Shown: piece after piece, positions 28,427-36,354 of the stretch
Layout of the letters: every line of letters starts with the position of its first letter
Position numbering within the stretch: the stretch's first letter is position 1
Source: Syntrophobacteraceae bacterium
GTDB taxonomy: Bacteria; Desulfobacterota; Syntrophobacteria; Syntrophobacterales; Syntrophobacteraceae
NCBI GenBank assembly: GCA_025454175.1
Contig: JALOOX010000036.1
Coordinates: forward strand, 1 to 36,568
Reading direction: 5' to 3'
DNA length: 36,568 bases
Notes under the pieces: model-generated
What the model saw: only the letters and a program-made list of their open reading frames with translations
What the model was told of the DNA's origin: nothing
Database searches by the model: none
Translations under genes and position numbers: made by a program

Positions 28427-29827
28427 ATGGACAAGGCAACAGGACACAAGGCCACGATTCTCGTGGTGGACGATGACCGCCACATTCTCGAGGTGCTGGA
28501 GGCCAGGCTCACGTCGGCCGGCTATCGGGCCATCACGGCTACCTCCGCCATGGCGGGGCTCGAAGTCGTCAAGTCCCAGGTGGTGGATCTTCTGATCTCG
28601 GACGTTCGGATGCCGGGCATGGGCGGAATGGAGCTCCTGCGGGAAGTGAAGGAGCTGCGCCCCCGTCTCCAGGTGATCCTGCTCACGGCCTACGGAACCA
28701 TTCCCGATGCCGTCGATGCGGTCAAGGCCGGCGCCCTCGACTATCTCACCAAGCCCTTCGAGGGGCGGGATCTCCTCAAGAAGGTCAGTGAAGTGCTCAA
28801 ACGGCCGGTCGCCGGGCGTCCGCCTCAGGAAGGGCTTCCTCCCATCGGCAGGGTCCTGTGGGGGGGGAAGAGCGCCGCCATGGCCGAGCTTTACGACCTC
28901 ATCGATCGTATCGCCCCCAGCGACGTCAATGTGCTGCTCCTGGGCGAAAGCGGCGTGGGCAAGGAGCGCGTGGCGCACCTCCTCCATGAGCGCGGGTCCC
29001 GCAGGGAGCACCCTTTCGTGGTGGTGGATTGCGGCTCGACGCCCACGGGGCTCCTGGAAAGCGAGCTGTTCGGTCACGTGCGGGGGGCCTTCACCCACGC
29101 CATCCGCGACAAGAAGGGGCTCATCGAGGCCGCCGACCGCGGGACCCTCTTTCTCGATGAAATCGGGAACATCTCTCCCGAGATGCAGGTTCGCCTGCTG
29201 AGGTTTCTGGAGGACCGGAAAATCCGGCGCATCGGGGATCTCAAGGAGATTGCGGTGGATTGCCGCGTCATCGCGGCCACCAACGTGGATTTACCCGCCG
29301 AGGTGGAATCAGGGACTTTCCGGGAGGACCTCTACTACCGGCTTCGGGTGGTGACCCTCAAGATTCCGCCCCTTCGGGAGCGGAGGGAGGATATCCCGCT
29401 CCTGGCCCAGCATTTCGCCGAGTCTTTCTGTGAGGGCCATGCCATGCCCCCGGTGAAGCTGCCGCCGGAAACCGTCAAGTGGCTCACGGAGTACCCGTGG
29501 CCCGGAAATGTGCGCGAGCTGAAAAACGCCATCGAGGCTGGAGCCGTGCTTTGCAGGGACGGGACCTTGCGCCCAAGCGACCTTCAGCTCAGCGGACTTC
29601 CCCAGCGGCCCATGAAGCCGCTTCAGGAGAGCGATTCGCTCTCCCTGGAGGAGAGCGAGCGCAATGCCATCGTCCGCGCCCTGCAGCAGGCGGGATGGGT
29701 CCAGAAGGATGCCGCCAACATTCTCGGCATCAGCCGACGGGCCATCCACTACAAGATCAAGAAGTACGGCATCGAAATAGCCGGCAAACGGTCCGCCGCC
29801 GAGGAGCCCAACGGGGAAGAGGACTGA
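28427..29827 (+). CDS. sigma54-dependent response regulator (GlrR/QseF-like)
   Basis: 466 residues with receiver, AAA+ and Fis-type HTH domains, the NtrC-family order. The receiver has the acidic pair D16/D17, phospho-acceptor D59 (LLISDVRMPG) and Lys in YLTKP. The AAA+ domain has Walker A GESGVGKE (~173-180) and Walker B TLFLDEIGNIS. The sigma54-contact loop reads GAFTHA (~220-225) in place of the consensus GAFTGA. The DNA-binding helices are near the end (QKDAANILGISRRAIHYKIK). It is coexpressed with the upstream kinase and lipoprotein. Target genes cannot be told. The His in the GAFTGA loop is a rare change at a position normally needed for sigma54 activation. Confidence 0.92.
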   Translation: MDKATGHKATILVVDDDRHILEVLEARLTSAGYRAITATSAMAGLEVVKSQVVDLLISDVRMPGMGGMELLREVKELRPRLQVILLTAYGTIPDAVDAVKAGALDYLTKPFEGRDLLKKVSEVLKRPVAGRPPQEGLPPIGRVLWGGKSAAMAELYDLIDRIAPSDVNVLLLGESGVGKERVAHLLHERGSRREHPFVVVDCGSTPTGLLESELFGHVRGAFTHAIRDKKGLIEAADRGTLFLDEIGNISPEMQVRLLRFLEDRKIRRIGDLKEIAVDCRVIAATNVDLPAEVESGTFREDLYYRLRVVTLKIPPLRERREDIPLLAQHFAESFCEGHAMPPVKLPPETVKWLTEYPWPGNVRELKNAIEAGAVLCRDGTLRPSDLQLSGLPQRPMKPLQESDSLSLEESERNAIVRALQQAGWVQKDAANILGISRRAIHYKIKKYGIEIAGKRSAAEEPNGEED

Positions 29828-29839
29828 GGGACCGGAGAG

Positions 29840-30166
29840 TCACTCGGCTTCCGCCATGGATTCGTTTCGGAGGGCGGCCAGCTGGGCCTCGATCTTCTCC
29901 ACGCGGGCCTTGAGCTCCTCGAACTCCTTCATCCGCACCAGGTCGATGCTTTCGATGCCTTTTCGGATGCCTTCCGATATTTTGCCGCTCGCTTCGTCCC
30001 AGCGGTCCTCGCCGCTCCGGACCAGCTCCTCGGCCAGCTTTTCCGCTTCCTCCGTCGAGAGCTTGCCCTCCACCACGAACCGTTTGGTCACCTCATGAAC
30101 CTTTTCGGTCGTCAGGACGACGGCGCCCAGCCCTGCCATGATGGTCTTCTTGATGAGATCGATCAT
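29840..30166 (-). CDS. phasin-superfamily small protein
   Basis: 108 residues. The start MIDLIKKTIMAGLGAVVLTT and following KVHEVTKRFVVEGKLSTEEA and the C-terminal coiled coil (EFEELKARVEKIEAQLAAL) match the PhaF/phasin-like family (COG3937-type), often annotated as polyhydroxyalkanoate synthesis regulator. Many members occur in bacteria without PHA genes nearby, as here, so a role at PHA granules is unproven. A good site (AGGAG, about 9 bp) precedes ATG 30166. Convergent with the sigma54 regulator at 12-bp distance. Confidence 0.75.
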   Translation of the reverse strand: MIDLIKKTIMAGLGAVVLTTEKVHEVTKRFVVEGKLSTEEAEKLAEELVRSGEDRWDEASGKISEGIRKGIESIDLVRMKEFEELKARVEKIEAQLAALRNESMAEAE

Positions 30167-30181
30167 CCTGTAATTCTCCTT

Positions 30182-30313
30182 TTGATTTGCGGGAAATCTC
30201 CTCCAAGGTGCGCCTCAGTACCGGGATTGATGCCCGGTCTTTGTCATGTCCCAGCTCTTCCTTGATTTCAATGCACGGAGGATCGCCAGGAAATCAAATG
30301 AATTCGATTTCAT
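30182..30313 (-). pseudogene. remnant of a small nucleotidyltransferase-type gene
   Basis: ATG 30313 opens MKSNSFDFLAILRALKS, like the start of MNT/AbiEii-type nucleotidyltransferase proteins, but the frame soon ends. A shifted frame just after it reads GHDKDRASIPVLRRTLEEIS, like the C-terminal 'RPKDxxALPxLRxxLEE' of the same protein class. The two ends sit next to each other where ~150 residues, including the GG/DxD catalytic core, should lie between. I infer an internal deletion. The link to this family is from memory of its termini and is moderate. Confidence 0.4.
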
Positions 30314-30485
30314 CGATCAGCCTCCGAAGCGATTGGATGTTCTGCTGGAGAACCTGCGGACGCTCGGTGGGAGTAAGCGAGAGCATCCATCGGATGAGGG
30401 TGACATCCACCCCGTCCTCGGCGTAATCGAAGCCGTTTCGCCGCGGCGGAGAACCTTGTTCTCGGGGTGTCTCTTTTGGATCCAT
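30294..30485 (-). CDS. small conserved-looking protein, partner of the deleted nucleotidyltransferase
   Basis: 63 residues. The core (YAEDGVDVTLIRWMLSLTPT, then ERPQVLQQNIQSLRRL) looks like a small protein I have seen repeated in many genomes directly upstream of nucleotidyltransferase-type genes. Here it overlaps the start of such a remnant by 20 bp. Function unknown; an antitoxin-like or accessory part is a guess. No clear ribosome site or promoter was found, so expression is uncertain. Confidence 0.5.
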   Translation of the reverse strand: MDPKETPREQGSPPRRNGFDYAEDGVDVTLIRWMLSLTPTERPQVLQQNIQSLRRLIDEIEFI

Positions 30486-30656
30486 CCTTGTTCACTCCGC
30501 GCAGTCGATCTCGCCGCCAGAATCCCGGCTTATGCTGCTACTAGCATGGTCCCACGAAACATACAACGTGAACCAGCCGTGGACGGGTGTCCCTCAACAT
30601 TTCTTGACAGGTCGGTCAATGGCACCATGCTCGTCTGAATCGAGCGGAACGAGGGA

Positions 30657-31928
30657 TCAACGGCTCGATCCGATGGTTTTGCCTTCTGCCACCGGCAGGT
30701 CACGACCGAAGACCGCGAATCCCACCGTGCCGAGGATCCCGAAAACGAATGCCGTGATGAGATTCGTTTCCGGGCCGATCTGCCACAGGAAGGCGCCGGC
30801 CAGGGCGGCCACGGCCACGAACACGTCCCGGATCAGGTAATAGAGCCCGAACATGCCCGCCTTGCAGCTGTCGGGAGACAGGTCCATGATCAGCGCCTTC
30901 CGGGTGGGCTCGCCGAATTCCTTGAGGCCCCGCAGGATGAAGGCCGCCACGAGCATTTCCAGGGAGCGGCTGTAGAGGAGCGCCAGGGGAAACAGAGTGA
31001 AGAAGGCGAAGGTGATCAGGACGAAGGGCTTTTTGGTGCCGCGGTCGGCCAGGTAGGCCACCGGGATGTAGATCAGCACCGCCGTGGCCATCTCGATCGT
31101 CGTCAGGAGGCCGAACTGGAGGGCCGAGACGGGCTCGGCGATGACTTTCATGCACCAGATCACCACGAAGGCGTAAGGGATCTGCTCGCAGAACCGGACC
31201 AGGATGTCGGTCACGAGGAGCCCTTTCATCGAGGGATTCATCATCCGGAGCAGCTTCAGGGGGTTCTTTTCCGGCGCCAGCGTACAGGTATCTCCTGAGG
31301 AGGCGGGTTTCGGGGTGTCGTCCTCGATCATGCGCTGCTGGAGGATCAGCGCTACCGCCGCCATGGCCAGGGCCGCCCCGAAGGCGAAGCGCACCCCGTC
31401 ACGCTCGCCCCACAGACCGATGAAGAGTCCGCCGACGAGGGGGCCGAGGGCCATGGGGATGCGCCGCACCAGCGAATGCATGGTCGCTCCCATGGTGCGC
31501 TTGTTTTGGGGCAGCACCTTGGTGATCAGGCTCATGGTGGCGGGAAGCGAGATGGCCGACCAGGAGATGAAAAGCACCGCCCCGACCAGCACCGCCTGCC
31601 AGGTGGGGATGAGAATCACCAGGGCGAAGCCGGCCATGGCCAGAATGTTGAAAACCAGGAGCGACTTCCTGGTCCCGATGCGGTCGGCGAGATACCCCCC
31701 CGGAAAGCTGTAGAGGGCCGAGAGCAGGTTGTCCATGGCCTGAAGCAGGCCGACGGCCAGGGCGCCGCCTCCCAGGGCCATCATGTAGATGGGGAGAAAG
31801 CGCTCGGCCATGCGCTCGCCCATGCCCACCAGAACCACCATGACGAGGACCCCGACGGTGCTCTGCTGGAGTCCGAGAAAGCTTGCGATGGTCGATGAGC
31901 GCGTGGGTGTCATTTGCCGAGGGGCCAT
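30657..31928 (-). CDS. MFS transporter
   Basis: 423-residue inner-membrane carrier with about 12 hydrophobic segments. The motif A-like loop after TM2 reads GGYLADRIGTRKSLL, and its second-half counterpart reads AYLADRGTKKPFVL. Substrate not recognisable. ATG 31928 has AAAGGA about 7 bp upstream; the frame is open to 32027, but those residues overlap the ChrB-like gene and are not credible. It follows the ChrB-like gene by 10 bp and is the last gene of a three-gene minus-strand operon. With a ChrB-type neighbour, export of an oxyanion or metal-linked compound is a possible but unproven role. Confidence 0.85.
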   Translation of the reverse strand: MAPRQMTPTRSSTIASFLGLQQSTVGVLVMVVLVGMGERMAERFLPIYMMALGGGALAVGLLQAMDNLLSALYSFPGGYLADRIGTRKSLLVFNILAMAGFALVILIPTWQAVLVGAVLFISWSAISLPATMSLITKVLPQNKRTMGATMHSLVRRIPMALGPLVGGLFIGLWGERDGVRFAFGAALAMAAVALILQQRMIEDDTPKPASSGDTCTLAPEKNPLKLLRMMNPSMKGLLVTDILVRFCEQIPYAFVVIWCMKVIAEPVSALQFGLLTTIEMATAVLIYIPVAYLADRGTKKPFVLITFAFFTLFPLALLYSRSLEMLVAAFILRGLKEFGEPTRKALIMDLSPDSCKAGMFGLYYLIRDVFVAVAALAGAFLWQIGPETNLITAFVFGILGTVGFAVFGRDLPVAEGKTIGSSR

Positions 31929-31938
31929 CCTGTTTCCT

Positions 31939-32376
31939 TTACTCGCCGCCTCTTGCCACATCCAGGCGGCACCAGGCATAGAGCGCGTCGTAGACCTCGA
32001 ACTGCCGCTCGATGTTTTCGTGATCATCCGGATAGCGCAGGCTGTAGCCCACGGCGATGGCTTCGAAGCCGGCGGCGAGCGGATCGGCGTCCAGCCGGTC
32101 GGTGTCGGCGGCGTTGATGATTCTGGCCATTCGCAGGAGGGCCTTGTCGGTCAGCTGGTACTCCTGGATGATCACGTCGAAGGAGCACAGGTCGCCCCGG
32201 TGATGCAGCTCGGCCCCCGGCGTGTCGAAGGGGATGGCCCCTTCCTTTTGGGCGACTTCCAGCACTTTGCTCTTGGGGACGAACAGGAACGTGGCGTCCG
32301 AATCCACGAAACGCGTGATCAGCCAGGGGCATGCGACCCGGTCGACGTGTACATGGGAGCGAGTGATCCACTTCAT
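31939..32376 (-). CDS. ChrB C-terminal-domain protein (chromate-resistance type)
   Basis: 145 residues starting MKWITRSHVHVDRVACPWLI, then TRFVDSDATFLFVP, the hallmark of the ChrB C-terminal domain, where members have 'R-PxIDRIACPWLIxRFID'. It also has the later ELHHRGDLCSFDVIIQEY and RIINAADTDRLDADP. ChrB proteins regulate or aid chromate resistance, but standalone versions are widespread and of unknown activity. GGAG lies 7 bp before ATG 32376, which overlaps the preceding gene's stop (ATGA). No ChrA chromate pump lies in the window; an MFS carrier follows instead. The family call is firm, the chromate link is only by name. Confidence 0.82.
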   Translation of the reverse strand: MKWITRSHVHVDRVACPWLITRFVDSDATFLFVPKSKVLEVAQKEGAIPFDTPGAELHHRGDLCSFDVIIQEYQLTDKALLRMARIINAADTDRLDADPLAAGFEAIAVGYSLRYPDDHENIERQFEVYDALYAWCRLDVARGGE

Positions 32377-35300
32377 TGAACATCTCCTTCCAGCTTCGCT
32401 CTGATGGTCAGGTCCTTGAATGCCGTCACCGAATCCGCCTTGGCCCAAAGGCCCACATAGCCGTGCGCGGGCCATTGGGATGTGGTGTCGATGAGCAGCT
32501 CATCATCCACGTAGCCGAGGATATGATTCCCCCTTGTCTCCACCCGGATGTCGTACCAGCGACCGGTTTCTATCTCCAACGGAACGGAAGCCCGGGAGAA
32601 TCGACGGTTGTTCACAAACTCGAAAAGGATGAGATTGTTCTCGAGGGCGTTGACCCTCAGGACAAAGTAGTTGCCCACGTTGCGCAGGCCGAAAGCGAGC
32701 CCTCCCGCCTGGTCGATCCGACCGCCCATCGGTTTGACCCGAATCGAGACGACGGCGTCCCCTGCGCTGCTCTCCTTGGCGATGGCCAGGGGGAAATAGT
32801 AATAGGCTTTCACGTTGTCGAGAAGCTCCTGATACTTTGCCCCCATCATCTTGCCCATGAAGCCCGCGAAGCCCGACCCGAGACCGCTGGCCCATCGGGA
32901 CCCGTCCTGGATGAGCACCTCGCCCTCTTTCTCCGCATCCTGCTTCCGCCAATCTCCCTCCGGCGTGTAGAAGCCGGGCAGCTGGCTCCCGGTGCTCTGG
33001 TTCAGGAAATCGTAATCCCCCCGGAAGAAGGCCTCTGTCATGGCTTCGACCTGGTTGGGAGCGTTGATGGCCATATCCAGGAGCCGACTCGACGCAAGCA
33101 GCCGCCCCAACTGGTCCAGGGTTTCCTCCATGACCTTCCGTCCGGCTCCCTTGAAGGAGGCTTCGAGCAGATCGCCCGTGATGGTGAGGTGGAACCCGAG
33201 CCGCCCCAGGACACTTGCCAGGAACTGGATGCGCATCGACCGGCCCACGAAGGACCCCACGCCGCCCGAAAACTGCAGGACAATGTGGTTCTGCCCGGTA
33301 TCCGCATCGTCCTCCGCGCAGAACACATCCACGTTGGCGTAGTGGTAGCCGAACTTGGCGCTGAGGTTCAGGTAGTCGCGGGAAAGCACCGCATAGCTGT
33401 CTCCGCCGGGCATCTCGCCTCCGATCTCGGCGGTGGCGCTCGATGCCATGAGGCCCATCAGATTTCCCATGTCGAAATTGATGGTCCCAGACCAGGTGAT
33501 GCCCGGATGGGTGAACCCGTTCCAGAGGGCTCTCATGGGAATGGAGGTCAGGTGATTGGCGCTGATGTCGTCGCAGGTGGTGAGCATCTCCTTGAGACCG
33601 CCCCCCAGATCGATGCAATAGAGAACGAGGGGAATGTTCGTCTTCAGGCGCACCGAGACCGCCCCGTCGGCCTGTTCGGAGAGGAAGAAGATCTCGTTCA
33701 TGATGCGCTCGTGGGCGAACCGGACAATGTCGTGGAGGCTCCGACAGCCTTCGGGAGCGAAATTCGGCCCCTTGGGGTCCGTGAGGTTCAAGGGGCTGAT
33801 CCGGTCCAACGCGGCGCGCAAGCGCCGGTGGATCGGGCTGTCGAGGAGCTGGGCACCCACTGGGCTGGAATCACCTGTTATTCCGTCAACGATCCCTTTA
33901 TGGACGGTGGCGTGGGTGCTCACCAGCGTGATGGTCTCCCCGTCCCGAAGGGTGCGGGTGGCCTCACCCGTGTCGAAAAGAGCCGGCACCCGGAATTCCC
34001 TGGCCACGGATGCCAGGTGGCTCGCAACGCTGCCGATATCGGTGATGATGCCCCGCACCCTTCCGACAAGGGCCGCATAGTCGGGGGAGGCCGTCCGGGC
34101 CACGAGGATGGCGTCCTCGGGGAGAGCGGCCAGATTTTTACCGTCGGCAATAAAGACCGTTCCCGCGGCGGCGCCGGGACAGGCGGTGCGTCCTCCCTGG
34201 AGCAGGACTGGGTGATTGGAGAGGTCGATGGCCGGAGCTGTGTCCCTTCCTTCGCCCTGAACGATTCCCAGGGGACGCGTTTGAAGCAGAACAAGGTTTC
34301 CCACCCCATCCACAGCCCATTCCACATCCTGCGGGGCTTCGAAATGCGCCTCCAGGAGGCTCCCGAAGCGGGCCAGAGTCGCCACGACCTCGTCGCCGAC
34401 GGCTGCAGCCGCCCCATCGGCATCAGAGACGACTTCAAGTCGAAGGCCCCCGCCTTCGCCCCGGACCAGACGAGATCGCTTGGGACGGATTTCGCGTTTA
34501 ACGATTTCAAATGTGCCCCGATCCACGAAGAAATCGTCGGGAGACGCCTCCCCGCTCACCAGGTACTCTCCCAGTCCCAATATGGCGCTGATCTTCATAG
34601 CCCCCGAAGCGGGGTTCGACGGGTCCACGGTGTAGAGGACCCCGCTCGCCCTGGAATCGATCATCTCGATCCCGGCGACGCACATGGGCGTATCCTCGTC
34701 TTCCAGCCCGTAGCGCAGGCGGTAGAGGATGGCCCGTGGGGAGTACTTGCTCGCCACCACCACCTTGTAGGCCTCCAGGAGGTTTGCCCCGTCGACGTTC
34801 AGCTCCGTGATGTACTGTCCCGCGAAGGAGGCCTCCGAATCTTCCCCGACGGCACTGCTCCGCATGGCGATGCGCAGTCCGGGCCTGGTCCGCACTTCCA
34901 GGGCCGCGTAAGCCTCCCGGATGGCCTGGGCGAGGGACGGCGGAAGCTCCGCGCCTCGAACCATGTCCCGGATGGCGTCGCTTGCGGCCTCCAGCGCGGC
35001 CGGATCGTTGACGTCCACCCGCTCCAGGACGGAAGCGATGGGATCCGTAAGTCCGGTCTCCTTCAGGAAATGCTCGAGCCCATCGGTGGTCACCACGAAT
35101 CCCCTGGGCACCGGAAGCCCCAGGACATTTCCCATGATCGCCAGGTGCGTCGCCTTGCCCCCGGCAACCGACAGATGAGCATCCGTCACGAGGTCCAGCG
35201 GCAGGACGAGGGGCATGGACCTCTCGGGCGGCTCGACCGTGAGGGCCGACTGGATCTCGCGCCCGATGGCCTCGCAGACAGCCGTGAGCCCCCGGTATTT

Positions 35301-35558
35301 GCCCTTCGAGACCCCGTTCAGGGTTTCCGTCAGCCTGCAGGTGGTTTCCAGAAGCTCCCGCACTTTGCCCTTGACGGTACCCATGGCAAACGGGCTTCCG
35401 CCGTAGAAGGTTTCCTCCAGCTCCGCCATCAGGTTCAGGGCATCCCGGTTCAGGCACAGGAAATCCCTGAAATGCCGGTATTTCTCGACCATCGGTCCGT
35501 CCACCTGGGTGAGCAGTGTGCAGACGTTCTTTCGTCTGAAAAAATCGAAAAGGGGCAT
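32373..35558 (-). CDS. PEP-synthase-like protein fused to a C-terminal jelly-roll domain
   Basis: 1061 residues. About 125-440 is a PPDK_N/ATP-grasp domain (GGKATHLAIMGNVLGLPVPR, IAMRSSAVGEDSEASFAGQY, VLYTVDPSNP). A mobile phospho-His domain follows, with His ~514 in DIGSVASHLASVAREFRVPA, where PEP synthases have 'GGxTSHAAIxARELGxPAV'. About 590-900 is unrecognised and replaces the PEP-binding TIM barrel. About 912-1055 looks like a LamG/DUF1080-type concanavalin fold (GGLAFGLRNVGNYFVLRVNA, RWYDIRVETRGNHILGYVDD). No signal peptide is seen. ATG 35558 follows GGGAGG by 6 bp. It probably catalyses ATP-driven phosphotransfer to an unknown acceptor. First of the operon with the ChrB-like and MFS genes. 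Confidence 0.78.
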   Translation of the reverse strand: MPLFDFFRRKNVCTLLTQVDGPMVEKYRHFRDFLCLNRDALNLMAELEETFYGGSPFAMGTVKGKVRELLETTCRLTETLNGVSKGKYRGLTAVCEAIGREIQSALTVEPPERSMPLVLPLDLVTDAHLSVAGGKATHLAIMGNVLGLPVPRGFVVTTDGLEHFLKETGLTDPIASVLERVDVNDPAALEAASDAIRDMVRGAELPPSLAQAIREAYAALEVRTRPGLRIAMRSSAVGEDSEASFAGQYITELNVDGANLLEAYKVVVASKYSPRAILYRLRYGLEDEDTPMCVAGIEMIDSRASGVLYTVDPSNPASGAMKISAILGLGEYLVSGEASPDDFFVDRGTFEIVKREIRPKRSRLVRGEGGGLRLEVVSDADGAAAAVGDEVVATLARFGSLLEAHFEAPQDVEWAVDGVGNLVLLQTRPLGIVQGEGRDTAPAIDLSNHPVLLQGGRTACPGAAAGTVFIADGKNLAALPEDAILVARTASPDYAALVGRVRGIITDIGSVASHLASVAREFRVPALFDTGEATRTLRDGETITLVSTHATVHKGIVDGITGDSSPVGAQLLDSPIHRRLRAALDRISPLNLTDPKGPNFAPEGCRSLHDIVRFAHERIMNEIFFLSEQADGAVSVRLKTNIPLVLYCIDLGGGLKEMLTTCDDISANHLTSIPMRALWNGFTHPGITWSGTINFDMGNLMGLMASSATAEIGGEMPGGDSYAVLSRDYLNLSAKFGYHYANVDVFCAEDDADTGQNHIVLQFSGGVGSFVGRSMRIQFLASVLGRLGFHLTITGDLLEASFKGAGRKVMEETLDQLGRLLASSRLLDMAINAPNQVEAMTEAFFRGDYDFLNQSTGSQLPGFYTPEGDWRKQDAEKEGEVLIQDGSRWASGLGSGFAGFMGKMMGAKYQELLDNVKAYYYFPLAIAKESSAGDAVVSIRVKPMGGRIDQAGGLAFGLRNVGNYFVLRVNALENNLILFEFVNNRRFSRASVPLEIETGRWYDIRVETRGNHILGYVDDELLIDTTSQWPAHGYVGLWAKADSVTAFKDLTIRAKLEGDVQ

Positions 35559-35588
35559 GGACAACCTCCCTGTTTTGAAGGAGCTCTC

Positions 35589-35798
35589 TCATTTCATCTT
35601 GAGAAAAGGCTCCCCTTTGCGGCTTCGCCCCACACATCGGCCACCACGCGGCCATGGCCACGGGTTCACAAGCACCCGTCGGGAACCCGCTCGGGAACCG
35701 AATGACGAGGTGAAGAGCGGAAGAACCGGGCTCCTCGCCAGGGCGTGGGAGAGCGGGGCGAAAAAGCCCACGGCGCAGAGGCCCAACAGGGCGTTCAT
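35589..35798 (-). pseudogene. N-terminal stub of an MFS transporter
   Basis: ATG 35798 overlaps the stop of the HD gene (ATGA). The first ~29 residues, MNALLGLCAVGFFAPLSHAL then ARSPVLPLF, look like TM1 of an MFS carrier. After that the reading becomes Arg/Pro-rich with no membrane helix, and stops after 69 codons. I infer loss of the rest of the gene by deletion. Outside this stub, the gap between the HD gene and the PEP-synthase-like gene shows no other gene. Confidence 0.45.
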
Positions 35799-36354
35799 GG
35801 GATTCGTGATGGCTTCCTGTCGTTTGATGCACCCCGGATGAGAGCCTGGACCTCACGATGGTAGCCCAGGTAGCGCTCCAGGGTGCGTGCATTCTTGCCG
35901 TATCGGATGTTGTTCGCGAGGATTTCCTCGAAGCGCGCTTCGGCTTCTTCCTCACTCGAGACGATTTGATTCGTGTCCGTGATGATGTCCACCAGGCGAT
36001 CGGCGGTGATGACGATGCGCTCCTCCAGGGTCCTCAGGGTGTAGTCTTTCACCGGAAGCCCCAGCTCCGTGGCTTCCTCAGCGGTCAGGCCGCCCCGGAT
36101 ATGCTTTTCCATGATGGCCAGGATGGGCTGGGGAAGACCGAGGCGGACTCCCAGCTCGGCCCCGATCTTTCCGTGCTCGATGTCGTGGGATCGAGCTTTT
36201 CCCAGGTCGTGGAAGAGCGCTCCGCGTCCGACGAGCTCAAGGTCGAGCTTCACCCCGGTGCGTTCAGCAATCTCCAGGGCCTTCTCCGCCACCTTGACGC
36301 AGTGAGCGATGTCGGGCTCCGAAACGCCCGTCTCGCGAAGCAGGGTACCCCCAT
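35795..36354 (-). CDS. TIGR00295-like HD-domain protein, start disrupted
   Basis: The recognisable part begins at LLRETGVSEPDIAHCVKVAE and continues with the HD pair in GRGALFHDLGKARSHDIEHG, then IMEKHIRGGLTAEEATELGL and PVKDYTLRTLEERIVITADR. This matches the small HD hydrolase family TIGR00295 closely. No ATG, GTG or TTG lies in its own frame just upstream; the next is at 36496, inside the DUF2148 gene in a nonsense frame. An ATG at 36354-36352 is one base out of frame: one more G in the run GGGGG at 36348-36352 would join the frames. Either the gene is broken, frameshifted, or the coordinates hide a fusion with DUF2148. The stated start is a guess. Confidence 0.6.

Noticed and set aside
30604-30619. 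TetR-type operator-like TTGAC-N6-GTCAA.
   Set aside because: Imperfect, lies downstream of the MFS gene, no TetR gene or clear promoter beside it; likely chance.
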